Shown in pieces: positions 1 to 10,497 of a stretch of DNA of 42,455 bases. Position 1 is the first letter of the stretch; each line of letters begins with the position of its first letter. Under the pieces are notes generated by a model that saw only the letters and a program-made list of their open reading frames with translations, was not told the DNA's origin and ran no database searches. The stretch lies in the NCBI GenBank assembly GCA_016783825.1, contig JADHVV010000012.1:1-42455 (forward strand). The letters are read 5' to 3'. Made by a program: the position numbers and the translations under genes. This stretch comes from Candidatus Zhuqueibacterota bacterium (lineage in GTDB: Bacteria > Zhuqueibacterota > Zhuqueibacteria > Thermofontimicrobiales > Thermofontimicrobiaceae).

Positions 1-435
1 CAGGGACTGGAGACACTTGTCTTGAGGATGGAACGGCATTGCGAAAACGCTCTTAAAGTAGCTGAATTTTTGAAAAATCATACAATGGTTGAATGGGTAA
101 ATTATCCAGGTTTACCTGATAGCAATTATTACTCATTGGCTCAAAAATATATGAAAGGGAAGCCTGCATCATTGGTAATGTTTGGCGTAAAAGGGGGGTA
201 TGAGGCTGGATTAAAATTTTATGACAATCTTAAATTGTTTAAAAGATTGGTCAATATTGGAGATGCAAAATCGTTAGCGTGTCATCCGGCATCAACAACG
301 CACAGGCAATTATCACCTGAAGAACAAGAAGCATCAGGGGTAAAACCGGAAATGATCAGACTTAGTGTGGGTATTGAGCATATTGATGATATTTTAGCTG
401 ATCTTGAACAAGCGCTGGAAGCGAGTCAGAAATAG
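1..435 (+). CDS. metY: C-terminal part of O-acetylhomoserine sulfhydrylase / Cys-Met metabolism PLP enzyme (5' truncated by window)
   Basis: Frame 1 is open from base 1 ([24 protein letters not shown]...). GLETL.LRMERH and the C-terminal [14 protein letters not shown]...[27 protein letters not shown] are typical of the Cys/Met PLP family. Confidence 0.9.
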   Translation, partial: QGLETLVLRMERHCENALKVAEFLKNHTMVEWVNYPGLPDSNYYSLAQKYMKGKPASLVMFGVKGGYEAGLKFYDNLKLFKRLVNIGDAKSLACHPASTTHRQLSPEEQEASGVKPEMIRLSVGIEHIDDILADLEQALEASQK

Positions 436-679
436 TTTCTAAACAGTGATCTTCTTGCACCGGGAAAAGAAATTTTAGTGACTTCAACTATAGTTAAAAA
501 AGGTCAATACCCTTCGGGCACAGGGATTAAGATCGAGATCAAGAAAGAATATCTTTTTTTTTCCTTAACCTTGATCTCGGCCTTGACCTGATTAAGCCAT
601 CTAATACAGTTTTTGGGAATTCCGGCTCGCCAAAGTTTAGGTAATACCAGGACATTTTCATATTTGAGGTGAATTAATA

Positions 680-1432
680 ATGAAAAAAACACGAATAACA
701 GTCTGGAATGAAAACATCCATGAACAACAGGATAAAGAAGTAATTGAAATATACCCGGACGGTATGCATAACGTAATCTCAAATTTTCTTTCTCAAAATC
801 CCGACTTTGAAGTACGCACCGCAACACTCGATCAACCCGAACATGGTCTAACAGAAGACATTCTCGGTAACACAGATGTATTAACCTGGTGGGGACACAA
901 GGCTCATGAACAGGTAAAAGATGAAGTTGTCGAGCGAGTTAAGATTAGAGTGCTTGAAGGAATGGGATTGATTGTTTTGCATTCAGCACATTATTCAAAA
1001 ATATTCAGAGCTTTATTAGGTACCAACTGCTCATTGAAATGGCGTGAAATCGGTGAAAAAGAACGGTTATGGAACATTGAACCGGGGCACCCGATTACCC
1101 AGGGAATCGGCGAATACATCGAAATTCCTCGCAATGAAATGTATGGCGAGCGATTTGATATTCCCACCCCAGACAAATTGATTTTTATTTCCTGGCTTGA
1201 AGGCGGCGAGGTTTTTCGCAGTGGCTGCTGCTGGGAACGGGGTCACGGAAGAATTTTTTATTTCAGTCCGGGGCATGAAACCTACCCAATTTTCTATAAT
1301 GAACAAATTCAAAAAGTGATTAACAATGCGGTGAGTTGGGCTAAACCGAGAGTAATAATCCCGGATTCATGTCCGAATGCGCAGCCGATTGAAAAAGTTG
1401 TAAACATTCACGATGCGTCAGCAAAGATATGA
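680..1432 (+). CDS. ThuA-like (trehalose utilization / glutamine amidotransferase-like) protein
   Basis: 250-aa [14 protein letters not shown] motif, [42 protein letters not shown] are ThuA family signatures. Confidence 0.85.
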   Translation: MKKTRITVWNENIHEQQDKEVIEIYPDGMHNVISNFLSQNPDFEVRTATLDQPEHGLTEDILGNTDVLTWWGHKAHEQVKDEVVERVKIRVLEGMGLIVLHSAHYSKIFRALLGTNCSLKWREIGEKERLWNIEPGHPITQGIGEYIEIPRNEMYGERFDIPTPDKLIFISWLEGGEVFRSGCCWERGHGRIFYFSPGHETYPIFYNEQIQKVINNAVSWAKPRVIIPDSCPNAQPIEKVVNIHDASAKI

Positions 1433-1436
1433 CTAA

Positions 1437-1618
1437 AAAATCCCAACGGATGAGCAGCCAACGGATACGAATTTGAACTTTTAAAGAGCCTATAAGATTT
1501 TCTTCATTTAATGTCTGATGGTATTTTCCTTCAATCAATACTTATTTAGGAGACATTCTAATAAAAAATCTACAATACCCGGTAGCCAAAAACCGTTGGC
1601 TGCTCATCAGCCAACTGG
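1437..1618. repeat. Inverted-repeat element, CCAACGGATGAGCAGCCAACGG family, starting a few bp after the ThuA stop codon
   Basis: ATGAGCAGCCAACGG at 1450-1464 is perfectly reverse-complementary to CCGTTGGCTGCTCAT at 1593-1607, with additional flanking similarity. The same family recurs at 33538-33978. Confidence 0.75.
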
Positions 1619-1755
1619 CTGACATAATTTTTTGATTTTCAACTGCGCGATCCCATTCTTTGTCTGCTAGATGAACGGTTACAAACAATTTCAATCCAGG
1701 AATCACTCATCCCGGATGGAAGAAACATAAATCATATTAGAAATGTATTTTTCGC

Positions 1756-1784
1756 TTGACAATTTAGCAAAACAATGCTATAAT
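1756..1784 (+). promoter_or_regulatory. sigma70-type promoter upstream of acyl-CoA synthetase
   Basis: TTGACA (1756-1761), 17 nt, TATAAT (1779-1784): exact consensus with optimal spacing, 110 bp upstream of the start codon. Confidence 0.75.
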
Positions 1785-1894
1785 AAATAATGTAATCCCT
1801 AGATTAAATGTTACAATCAAAACTTTTTTCTTCAGCAACTCTTAGTACACAAATACTAATTCACTAAAATCTTCTAATATAAAAGGAGTCAACA

Positions 1895-3688
1895 ATGTCA
1901 AATACAACATTGCCAAGTGTGTTTTTTGAAACTGTAAAAAATTACGGATCAAAGATTTCTTTACAAACAAAAACAGAAGGGGAATATCGAGGAATTAGTT
2001 ATGACGAAATGGGCAAAAGAGTAAAAAATTTAGCATTAGGATTAGCTTCATTTGGGATCAAAAAAGGAGACAAAGTTTCAATTTTAGCTGAAAACAGGGC
2101 AGAATGGGCAATTTCTGATTTGGCTATTCTATCCCTTGGCGCAATCAATGTTCCTATTTACCCGACGCTAACACCGCACCAGGTTGAATTCATCCTGAAA
2201 GATGCAGATGTAAAAATTCTTATTGCTTCGACCTCCGAACAGGTTGATAAAATCTCTCAAATATTCGACAATCTCCCCTTTCTTACAAGAGTTATTTACA
2301 TTGATAAATTTCCTAATCCACAAGAATATATGTCATATTTTAAATACATTAATGAAAAAGGAAGTGAATTTGACAAACAGAATCCCGGGTACTTCGATAA
2401 AACAATCAAGGCAATTGAACCGAACGATACATGTGCAATTGTTTACACTTCCGGAACCACGGGCAATCCAAAGGGTGTGATATTGAGTCATAATAATATT
2501 TTATCCAATGTGCAAGCCGGTGTTGACACGTTACATGTAAGATCCACTGATCAATTCCTATCCTTTTTACCTCTTTGCCATGTATTCGAACGTATGGCTG
2601 GGCAATTTTGTCCATTTTTAGCTGGATCAACAATTGCTTATGCCGAAAGCATCGAAACCGTAGCTCAGAATCTTATGGAAGTAAAACCAACCATCATGTG
2701 CAGTGTCCCCCGATTGTTTGAAAAAATTTATGTGCGCATTCTGGAAAATGCTGAAGCCGGATCGCCTTTAAAGAAAAGAATATTTTACTGGGCATTGAAG
2801 ATTGGACAAAGATATTCCGATGCAGAAAAAAAGGGAAGGATAAGCACGAATTTAAAATTAAAACACAATATCGCCAGTAAATTGGTTTTTAGTAAAATAC
2901 AAGCAAAAGTTGGCGGTAACTTAAGATACTTCGTTTCCGGCGGCGCACCGCTCTCAAAAGAGATCGGTCAATTCTTTGATGCTGTTGGAGTGAAAATTTT
3001 AGAAGGTTATGGGTTAACAGAGACTTCACCTGTCATTACTATTAATTTGGAAGAAAAATATAAGTTTGGCACTGTTGGCCCAGCTTTAACACAAGGTGGC
3101 GTTGAGCTAAAAATTGCTGATGATGGTGAGATTTTAACCAAAGGGCCACATGTGATGGAGGGATATTACAATAATCCGCAGGCAACACAAGAAATAATCG
3201 ATACTGACGGTTGGCTGCACACCGGCGATATCGGCTTTCTTGATGAAGATGGATATTTGACCATTACCGACCGCAAGAAAAATATTATTGTAACCGCAGG
3301 TGGGAAAAACATCGCGCCTGCGCCGATTGAAAACCGCCTGGTAAGCAGTCCGCTCATTGAACAGGTTTTAATTGTTGGTGATAAGAAAAACTATCTTTCT
3401 GCGCTCATTGTTCCTAATGTGGAAATGTTGATGTCTCATGCAAAAAATCAAAATATCAATTTTGATAATATTAAAGAGTTAGTTGAAAATCCGGAAGTAA
3501 TTCAGTACGTAACCGGTGTTATTGAAAAATTAACTCCCGACCTGGCGCAGTTTGAACAAATAAAAACCTTTAAATTGGTGCCAAATTTATTTACAATTGA
3601 AGATAATGAGCTAACTCCCACACTTAAAATCAAACGCAAGGTCGTTGAAGAAAAGTATGCGGATTTGATTGATCAGATGTATGAGTGA
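1895..3688 (+). CDS. AMP-dependent long-chain fatty acid--CoA ligase
   Basis: 597 aa; AMP-binding motif YTSGTTGNPKGVILSH, GYGLTETSPV, GWLHTGDIG, DRKKNIIVTAGGKNIAPAPIE. RBS AAAGGAG upstream. Confidence 0.93.
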   Translation: MSNTTLPSVFFETVKNYGSKISLQTKTEGEYRGISYDEMGKRVKNLALGLASFGIKKGDKVSILAENRAEWAISDLAILSLGAINVPIYPTLTPHQVEFILKDADVKILIASTSEQVDKISQIFDNLPFLTRVIYIDKFPNPQEYMSYFKYINEKGSEFDKQNPGYFDKTIKAIEPNDTCAIVYTSGTTGNPKGVILSHNNILSNVQAGVDTLHVRSTDQFLSFLPLCHVFERMAGQFCPFLAGSTIAYAESIETVAQNLMEVKPTIMCSVPRLFEKIYVRILENAEAGSPLKKRIFYWALKIGQRYSDAEKKGRISTNLKLKHNIASKLVFSKIQAKVGGNLRYFVSGGAPLSKEIGQFFDAVGVKILEGYGLTETSPVITINLEEKYKFGTVGPALTQGGVELKIADDGEILTKGPHVMEGYYNNPQATQEIIDTDGWLHTGDIGFLDEDGYLTITDRKKNIIVTAGGKNIAPAPIENRLVSSPLIEQVLIVGDKKNYLSALIVPNVEMLMSHAKNQNINFDNIKELVENPEVIQYVTGVIEKLTPDLAQFEQIKTFKLVPNLFTIEDNELTPTLKIKRKVVEEKYADLIDQMYE

Positions 3689-3797
3689 TGTGGTTTTATC
3701 TACTGCGAGAAAATACAAAGAATAAAAAAAATGACTATTGACTTTTTTAAGAAAAATCATTTTATTGGAATACTGAAAATTTTTTAGAGAATTCTTG

Positions 3798-3993
3798 CTA
3801 CCAGACACTTTTTTAAAAGGTGGATTTTTTGATGATTTGTCATGCCCGAATGCCTGTACAGTTACATTATATTATAAGGAAATACAGACTGTGCTTCTAT
3901 CGGGCGTCCATTTGATTAAAATTGAGGAGATTCCCGCCAAAAACATGCGGGAATGACAGCCTTTCCATACAAAATATAAAAAGTGTCCGGTAG
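3798..3993. repeat. Three-level nested inverted-repeat element
   Basis: Outer CTACCAGACACTTTTT (3798-3813) / AAAAAGTGTCCGGTAG (3978-3993), 15/16. Middle GTCATGCCCGAATG (3839-3852) / CATGCGGGAATGAC (3944-3957), 12/14. Inner mini-element CCTGTACAG...GACTGTGCTT (3853-3895). Confidence 0.75.
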
Positions 3994-4031
3994 TGAAAGA
4001 GAATTATACATCTATTTAAGAGGATGACAGT

Positions 4032-5237
4032 ATGTTAAAAAAACACATAAATATTGTATTATTGGTGAGTATTATATTGATTTGTTTTTTCTTTTTGGAA
4101 CTATTTGTTCGTTTTCTCGGCACTCATGAAATTGATGGCAATTTTGAGTTTCGTAATATAAGATTAAAACCTTATCAGCTTCCCACAAAACGAATAGAAA
4201 ACATACTCAAAAATCACCTGACTTCCACCAATACAATAGGAGTGTATGACTCTATACTTGGTTGGTCTCCCAAACCAGGCAGAAAAGGTGATTTATATAG
4301 TTACAATTCACTAGGTATCAGGTCTGCTCCCACTGAATATTCAATATCCCCCTCAAAAGATGTTTTACGAATATGTATCTTTGGTGATTCATTTACACAT
4401 GGAGATGAAGTCGTTTTTGAAAAAACATGGGGAAATTATTTGGAACGTAACCTAAAAAAAATTGACTTTAATTCAGAAGTTATTAATTTTGGTTTTGGGG
4501 GATATGGCATTGACCAGGCATTTTTGCGATGGCGAGAAATTGGCGCCAGGTTTTCTCCTGATCTCGTTATCCTTGGTTTTCAGGGAGAGAATGTAAAAAG
4601 AAATGTAAATATTTTTAGAGCAATTTATATGAAACATACCGCTTCACCTTTTTCCAAACCAAGATTTATTATGGAGAATGATTCATTGCGGTTGATTAAC
4701 AGCCCAACTGTTCCCATATTAAAAATTGTTGATACGATGAAAAATTTCGGTGAATGGGAATTATCAAAATATGAATATTTTTTCAATCCTAATGACTACC
4801 AAACGGTATTTTGGAAAAAGAGCAGGTTACTATCCTTTATTTATTCTGAAGTAAATAAGATCGCACAACCTGAGGATAAAAAACCGTTCTATTCAATTGA
4901 AAAAGAGCCGGCTTTGCTTACCTTGAAAATCATTCAAGAATTTAAAAAGTCTGCAGAAAAAAATGGCGGGCGCTTTATGATCGTACATCTTCCCATACAA
5001 AGTGATATCTTAAATTTATTGCATGGAAAAGAACTTGTGTATTCAGAACTTTTGCAAAAAATTGAAAAATCCAGCGACATTGTTTTTCCTGAATTAGAAA
5101 TGGTTGAAGCTGCAAAGATTTCCTCTGTTGATTCGCTATTTGGGATCACCCATTACTCTGATGAAGCAAATAAAATTGTTGGTGATGTATTGGCAAAATA
5201 CATATTTTCCCACATTGATGGAACAGGCATAGAATAA
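4032..5237 (+). CDS. Membrane-anchored SGNH/GDSL-like hydrolase
   Basis: N-terminal TM helix; IFGDSFTHGDEV (block I), NFGFGGYGIDQ, and C-terminal block-V-like D-x4-THYS. RBS GAGGA upstream. Confidence 0.75.
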   Translation: MLKKHINIVLLVSIILICFFFLELFVRFLGTHEIDGNFEFRNIRLKPYQLPTKRIENILKNHLTSTNTIGVYDSILGWSPKPGRKGDLYSYNSLGIRSAPTEYSISPSKDVLRICIFGDSFTHGDEVVFEKTWGNYLERNLKKIDFNSEVINFGFGGYGIDQAFLRWREIGARFSPDLVILGFQGENVKRNVNIFRAIYMKHTASPFSKPRFIMENDSLRLINSPTVPILKIVDTMKNFGEWELSKYEYFFNPNDYQTVFWKKSRLLSFIYSEVNKIAQPEDKKPFYSIEKEPALLTLKIIQEFKKSAEKNGGRFMIVHLPIQSDILNLLHGKELVYSELLQKIEKSSDIVFPELEMVEAAKISSVDSLFGITHYSDEANKIVGDVLAKYIFSHIDGTGIE

Positions 5238-5288
5238 AAAATATTTTTGCTCTTTGGGCAATAAAAAAAAACAAATTGATTTGGCTAT

Positions 5289-5320
5289 AAAAAAAAGCCC
5301 CACTAAAAAGCAGGGCTTTA
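5289..5320 (-). terminator. Rho-independent terminator of fumarase gene (minus strand)
   Basis: Minus-strand AAAGCCCTGCTTTTTAGTGGGGCTTTTTTTT: GC-rich stem followed by a T-run, just 3' of the fumarase stop. Confidence 0.75.
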
Positions 5321-5343
5321 TCTAACTATTCATTACTAAACAT

Positions 5344-6861
5344 TTATTTCAACAAACCATTCAACTTATCCTTTGACAAATCCATCAAATCCTTGTGCAG
5401 AGAATTTCCGTGCGAATCCATTGTAACCACTGCTGGAAATCCTTGCACCTGAAATTCCCAAACTGCTTCCGGGCTGCCAAATTGTTCCAAATAAACATTG
5501 GGAATTTTTTTCACGCATTTGGCATAAATTTGCGCAGCGCCGCCAATGGCATGCAGGTAAACACAGCCATATTTCTGGCAGGCTTCCAAAGTTTTAGCGC
5601 CCATGCCGCCTTTTCCGATCACTGCTTTAATTCCGAACTTCTTCATAACATCGCCCTGGTAAGGTTCTTCCCGGATTGAAGTTGTTGGACCGGCAGCCAT
5701 GGTTTTATATTCGCCATCTTCTTTTAAAATTACCGGTCCGCAATGGTAAATGATGCCGCCTTTAATCACATCCAATTCACCGCCCTCGTGTAAATATTTG
5801 TGCACGGCATCGCGCCCGGTGAACACCGTTCCATTGATGACGACATTATCACCAACTTTTAGTGATCGGATATCTTCCTCTTTGACCGGTGTATTTAAAA
5901 CTTTCACACCCTCGGAGCTAATCGTAAAATCGTCAGGAAAATCGACCTCTTTTTCAAATTCACCTGCTGTTTGATAGAGCCATTCGACAACATCTCCGTC
6001 CTGATTCAGTACCAATCCACGACGGCGGTAAGCCCAACACATATATGCCACCGATACAAAAAATGAAGCAGGCAGCCTGTTTTGCAAACCAATTTTACAA
6101 CACCCGACTGATAATTTCCCTCCAAAGCCCATGGGACCGATTTCCAATCTGTTAGCCTCCTCCATAATTCTACTTTCCAATTCTGCTAATTCCGGGATTG
6201 GATTGGTATCGTCGATCTCGCGTAATAGCTGGTATTTTGCCCAATCATAACCTTTGGCGCGATCTCCGCCAATACAAGCGCCAAGGAAACCGGGGCTGCA
6301 CCCTTTGCCCTGTGCCTGGTAAACTGCATCGAGTAAACAGGCACGCACTCCTTCCAAATCGCGTCCGTACTTTTTTCCGTTGAATTCAGCCGGCAATTTA
6401 TATTGCGCACTCATGTTTTCACATCCGCCGCCTTTCTGCACCAGGCGGATATCCAAATTTGAATCTTCAACTTGAGTAAACTTAAACACCGGGCTGCCCG
6501 GCCCTAAATTGGTGCCGGAATTTTTCCCGGTCAGGCTGTCAACTGAATTTTGACGTAAATAACCTTTTTGTGTGGCTTCAACGACTGTGTCCTCAATTGC
6601 TTTTTGCAGCTTAATTTGATCGACTCCGACGGGACACTTAATAAAGAAATTGAGCAAACCGGTATCCTGGCAAATGGGTAAAGAGCGGCGTTTTGCCAGC
6701 CCGATATTTTGCAGAACCAAATCCAAAGCAAAATCTGCCTTTGAACCGGTGGCTTCCATTTTCTTTCCCAAAGCGATAACCTGCTCCACATCATTTGGCA
6801 AATAGGTTGATGTGCGGCGAATTAATTCGAGAATATTTTCTGTGAATTTTGCAGTATCCAT
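5344..6861 (-). CDS. Class I (iron-sulfur) fumarate hydratase, fused alpha/beta form
   Basis: 505 aa; LPICQDTGLLNFFIK, NSGTNLGPGSPVF, KGGGCENMSAQYKLP, SVGCCKIGLQNRLPASFFVSVAYMCWAYRRRG, and C-terminal GKGGMGAKTLEACQKYGCVYLHAIGGAAQ. RBS AGGAGGTG upstream. Confidence 0.92.
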   Translation of the reverse strand: MDTAKFTENILELIRRTSTYLPNDVEQVIALGKKMEATGSKADFALDLVLQNIGLAKRRSLPICQDTGLLNFFIKCPVGVDQIKLQKAIEDTVVEATQKGYLRQNSVDSLTGKNSGTNLGPGSPVFKFTQVEDSNLDIRLVQKGGGCENMSAQYKLPAEFNGKKYGRDLEGVRACLLDAVYQAQGKGCSPGFLGACIGGDRAKGYDWAKYQLLREIDDTNPIPELAELESRIMEEANRLEIGPMGFGGKLSVGCCKIGLQNRLPASFFVSVAYMCWAYRRRGLVLNQDGDVVEWLYQTAGEFEKEVDFPDDFTISSEGVKVLNTPVKEEDIRSLKVGDNVVINGTVFTGRDAVHKYLHEGGELDVIKGGIIYHCGPVILKEDGEYKTMAAGPTTSIREEPYQGDVMKKFGIKAVIGKGGMGAKTLEACQKYGCVYLHAIGGAAQIYAKCVKKIPNVYLEQFGSPEAVWEFQVQGFPAVVTMDSHGNSLHKDLMDLSKDKLNGLLK

Positions 6862-6886
6862 CTCACCTCCTGAATAAATTAGTTAC

Positions 6887-7183
6887 TCAACAGTTAATTT
6901 GTTGCTCAAAGATTAAAAATAGTTTTTGTCGATACCTGGCAAAAGCCAGCTTGTTTTCCACCTGAATTTCTAAATCGATAATTTCGCTGTTAAGATTGCT
7001 CCAACTCATCATAACTTTTGTTAAAAACTTTGCCAGGGTATTTTTATCAAAAACCTGACCATCAAGCGTGTAAAATTTGAAGTCCCTAGATCCGTGTCTA
7101 ACAAAGCTCTCAAAATCTTTATTATCAAAAGAAGCTGAATAGCTATTTATTAAATTTTCTATTTTTTTTTCATCATGGGGAAT
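6887..7183 (-). pseudogene. ATG-less ORF resembling a SnoaL/DUF4440 NTF2-like protein; possibly degraded or frameshifted
   Basis: My own minus-strand translation: IPHDEKKIENLINSYSASFDNKDFESFVRHGSRDFKFYTLDGQVFDKNTLAKFLTKVMMSWSNLNSEIIDLEIQVENKLAFARYRQKLFLIFEQQINC*. The upstream ATGATG is followed by A9 and an immediate TAG; one additional A would put it in frame. Confidence 0.4.
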
Positions 7184-7582
7184 TCAACTTGTGAATTGCA
7201 GTATAATATTATTAGAAAAAATGGAAGGATAAAAGGTGCAGCTTTTATTTTCATATTGATTTATCCTATATTTGATAAAGAAAATAGAGAATCAAATTCA
7301 AGAGAATTTTACTAAACCTAATCAAGGTTTAGTAAAGCTATTATTCAAGTAAAGAAATATAACTTAGAATATATTAAAATTCAAGAGAATTTTTATTTTT
7401 TTTTGAAGCACATTGGCACAATTTTTCTGTCATTTTGACACAAGAATTCCTGTATGTCAAATTTTCATAACTTCCGCGTTGGATTATTTTTCGGATAAAA
7501 CCGGTTAATGGTTTGATTAACAATAAGTTATTATGATACTTTATTTATGGCATGTAATTTGCGAAGTTTCTTCAAATGAATT

Positions 7583-7772
7583 CCTAATTCCGCAATCCTA
7601 AATCCGAAATCGAGATGTCAAAATTATTGTCTTGCTTGATTGAGAATTAAGATATTTCGATTTCGGAATTGCGAATTCGGATTTCGGAATGAAAAAATGG
7701 AACGGAGAAAAAAATTAGATTCAATCGTAAGACAAAATAATTCCGCAATCGGAAATCGTAAATCCGAATTCA
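7583..7772. repeat. Inverted/dispersed ATTCCGCAATC..AAATCCGAA motif cluster upstream of lon
   Basis: Three motif copies in alternating orientation: TTCCGCAATCCTAAATCCGAAATCG, CGATTTCGGAATTGCGAATTCGGATTTCGGAAT, AATTCCGCAATCGGAAATCGTAAATCCGAATTC. Confidence 0.65.
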
Positions 7773-7865
7773 AAAATACAAGAGTCATCAACCATTAAAT
7801 ATATACAAAACCTTTTACAAAAAAAAATAACTGATAATACTATATAACGCCAGGGGCATTAAAAC

Positions 7866-10235
7866 ATGAGTGAATACAAAAAAGAATTTACCTCTACTAT
7901 TCCTTCAATTTTACCTGTAGTTCCTTTGAGAAATGAAGTTCTGTTTCCGCAACAATTCCTGCCTATTACGGTGGCTCGTGACAAATCACTCAGATTATTA
8001 TCTGACACGGATAAGCAAAATAACATCGTGGCGATTTTAACACAAAAAAAAGCATCCACTGAGAATCCCAAAACTAAAGAATTGCAAACTATCGGGACAG
8101 CAGCGAAAATTATGCGCACGATTGATATGCCGGACGGCAGCAAGACAATTCTCATCCAGGGTTTGTATCGAATAAAGCTGATCACTTTTATTCAGGAAAA
8201 GCCATATTTTAAAGCTATTTTTGAGCCCATAAAAAATGAAGATTTAACTATTGACGAGCCGGCGCGCGTAGAAGCGTTGTCAGCAAATTTGCGCAATATA
8301 TTTAAAAAAGTTGTTGACTTGTCGAGTGATATTACCTATGAACAACTCGTAATGGTCTCCAATATTAAAGAACCGGGCATGTTAGCAGATATGACGATTG
8401 CTTTCTCCAATATCCAGTTGGAGGATAAACAAGATATTTTAAATACTTTTAATATTACCAAGCGGCTGAACAAAGCGAATGTTTTGATAAATAAATTGTT
8501 ACAGACATTGGAATTAGGAGAAAAAATTCAATCGGATATTCAGGATAAGATTGGCAAGACACAACGAGAAATGTATTTGAGGGAACAATTAAAAGCGATT
8601 CAAAAAGAGTTGGGTGAAGACGCAGACGGAAGTGAAATGGGTGAATTGAAGAAAAAAATTAAAAAGGCGAAAATGCCAAAAGAAGCGAAAAAAGTCGCCG
8701 ACAAAGAACTGAAACGTTTAGCTCAAATGCATCCATCCTCTGCCGAATACACCGTGGCAAGAACTTATGTGGACTGGCTCGTTGATATTCCCTGGAGCAA
8801 AACAACAAAAGATAATCTGAATATCAAGTCAGTGCAAAAGAAATTGGATGCAGACCATTATAATTTGGAAAAAGTTAAAAAAAGAATTTTAGAATATCTT
8901 GCCGTCCGAAAACTAAAAAATGATATGAAAGGACCAATCCTTTGTTTTGTTGGACCTCCCGGGGTTGGGAAGACATCGCTTGGAAAATCAATCGCTCAAG
9001 CAATGCGTAAAAAATTTATTCGTATTTCCCTGGGCGGTATTCGGGACGAAGCTGAAATTCGCGGTCACCGAAGAACTTACATTGGCGCCCTGCCTGGAAG
9101 AATAATTCAGGGACTAAAAAAAGCCGGTTCCAATAATCCTGTTTTTATGTTAGATGAAATTGACAAACTCGGCTCTGATTTTCGCGGGGATCCGTCATCA
9201 GCATTGCTTGAAGTTTTGGACCCCGAGCAAAATTTTTCTTTCAGTGACCATTATCTTGATGTCGCATTTGATCTTTCAAAAGTGATGTTCATTGCCACAG
9301 CAAATATAATGGAGCCAGTTCCGCCTGCCCTGAAAGATAGAATGGAAATAATTGAAATTCCCAGCTATGTTGAGGAAGATAAACTTCACATCGCCAACAA
9401 CTTTCTAATTCCAAAACAAATCACAGAACATGGACTAACAAAAAAAATGATCTCGTTCAGAAATGACGCCATAAAGCTGATGATAAATTCGTACACCCGG
9501 GAACCCGGTGTTAGAAATCTTGAACGACAAATTGCCAGTGTCTGCCGGGGCGTTGCCAAGGATGTTGCCATGGCGGAAGATATAAAAACCGTAAAAAAAA
9601 CAAACATTACTGCAAAAAGGATTGAAGAATATTTAGGACCAAAAAAATTCTTTTCTGAAACAGCCGAACGCATCAAAGAAACAGGTATTGCAGTTGGTTT
9701 AGCATGGACTTATGTTGGAGGAGATATTTTATTCATTGAAGCATCAAAGATGGCAGGAAAAGGCAAGTTAACTCTCACCGGGCAATTAGGTGATGTGATG
9801 AAAGAATCTGCTCAAGCTGCGCTCTCCTACATTCGTTCAAAGTCGGACGTGTTTAAAATTGAGGATGGATTTCATGAAAATTGTGATATTCATATCCATA
9901 TCCCTGCTGGCGCTGTGCCAAAAGATGGACCGTCTGCCGGTATCACACTTTTTACAGCTTTACTCTCTTTATTATCCGATCGCAGAGTGAGAGATGATAT
10001 CGCGATGACAGGTGAAATTTCACTTCGGGGGCATGTATTGCCGGTTGGCGGCATCAAAGAAAAAGTATTAGCCGCAAATCGGGCTGGTATTAAAAATATT
10101 CTGCTGCCAAAGAAAAATGAAAAGGACCTGGTAGAAATTCCCGATCAAATCCGTGATGAAATGAAATTCTATTTTCTGCAGGAGATGAGTGATGTTTTGA
10201 ATTTGGCGTTTGAGCCTGCTGTTAATGAAAATTAA
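7866..10235 (+). CDS. lon: ATP-dependent endopeptidase Lon (LonA)
   Basis: 789 aa; Walker A GPPGVGKTSLGKS, LDEIDK, and the catalytic Ser motif PKDGPSAG with downstream Lys (GGIKEKVLAA). Confidence 0.98.
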   Translation: MSEYKKEFTSTIPSILPVVPLRNEVLFPQQFLPITVARDKSLRLLSDTDKQNNIVAILTQKKASTENPKTKELQTIGTAAKIMRTIDMPDGSKTILIQGLYRIKLITFIQEKPYFKAIFEPIKNEDLTIDEPARVEALSANLRNIFKKVVDLSSDITYEQLVMVSNIKEPGMLADMTIAFSNIQLEDKQDILNTFNITKRLNKANVLINKLLQTLELGEKIQSDIQDKIGKTQREMYLREQLKAIQKELGEDADGSEMGELKKKIKKAKMPKEAKKVADKELKRLAQMHPSSAEYTVARTYVDWLVDIPWSKTTKDNLNIKSVQKKLDADHYNLEKVKKRILEYLAVRKLKNDMKGPILCFVGPPGVGKTSLGKSIAQAMRKKFIRISLGGIRDEAEIRGHRRTYIGALPGRIIQGLKKAGSNNPVFMLDEIDKLGSDFRGDPSSALLEVLDPEQNFSFSDHYLDVAFDLSKVMFIATANIMEPVPPALKDRMEIIEIPSYVEEDKLHIANNFLIPKQITEHGLTKKMISFRNDAIKLMINSYTREPGVRNLERQIASVCRGVAKDVAMAEDIKTVKKTNITAKRIEEYLGPKKFFSETAERIKETGIAVGLAWTYVGGDILFIEASKMAGKGKLTLTGQLGDVMKESAQAALSYIRSKSDVFKIEDGFHENCDIHIHIPAGAVPKDGPSAGITLFTALLSLLSDRRVRDDIAMTGEISLRGHVLPVGGIKEKVLAANRAGIKNILLPKKNEKDLVEIPDQIRDEMKFYFLQEMSDVLNLAFEPAVNEN

Positions 10236-10249
10236 TTGTGTTTGTGAAA

Positions 10250-10497
10250 AGTAGCAGTAGAAGGAGAGTGGGAGACAAGGTGATAGGGAGAACGGGAGAA
10301 AACGTCATCGTATGTATTTCCTGAAAGTTGGTAATAGGGGTAAATATTAAATGTAATTTAAAACTGCTGAAGCAGTTCACAAATAAACTTCTCTTCTTGG
10401 TTTAAAGCAATTCTGACTTGTGCAGGTTAAGTTGTTCATCTACTTACATTATCTCCCCATCTCCCACTCCCCTTGTCTCCCTCTCTCCCACTCACCG
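10250..10497. repeat. Purine/pyrimidine inverted repeat between convergent lon and rlmD
   Basis: GTAGCAGTAGAAGGAGAGTGGGAGACAAGGTGATAGGGAGA... paired with TCTCCCCATCTCCCACTCCCCTTGTCTCCCTCTCTCCCACTC. Confidence 0.6.

Noticed and set aside
504-827. Minus-strand 107-aa ORF
   Set aside because: Overlaps the ThuA CDS start and an intergenic region; low-complexity translation with no recognisable motif.
1437-1618. CRISPR array possibility for the palindromic repeats
   Set aside because: Repeats are inverted pairs, not regularly spaced direct repeats with unique spacers, and no cas genes are present.
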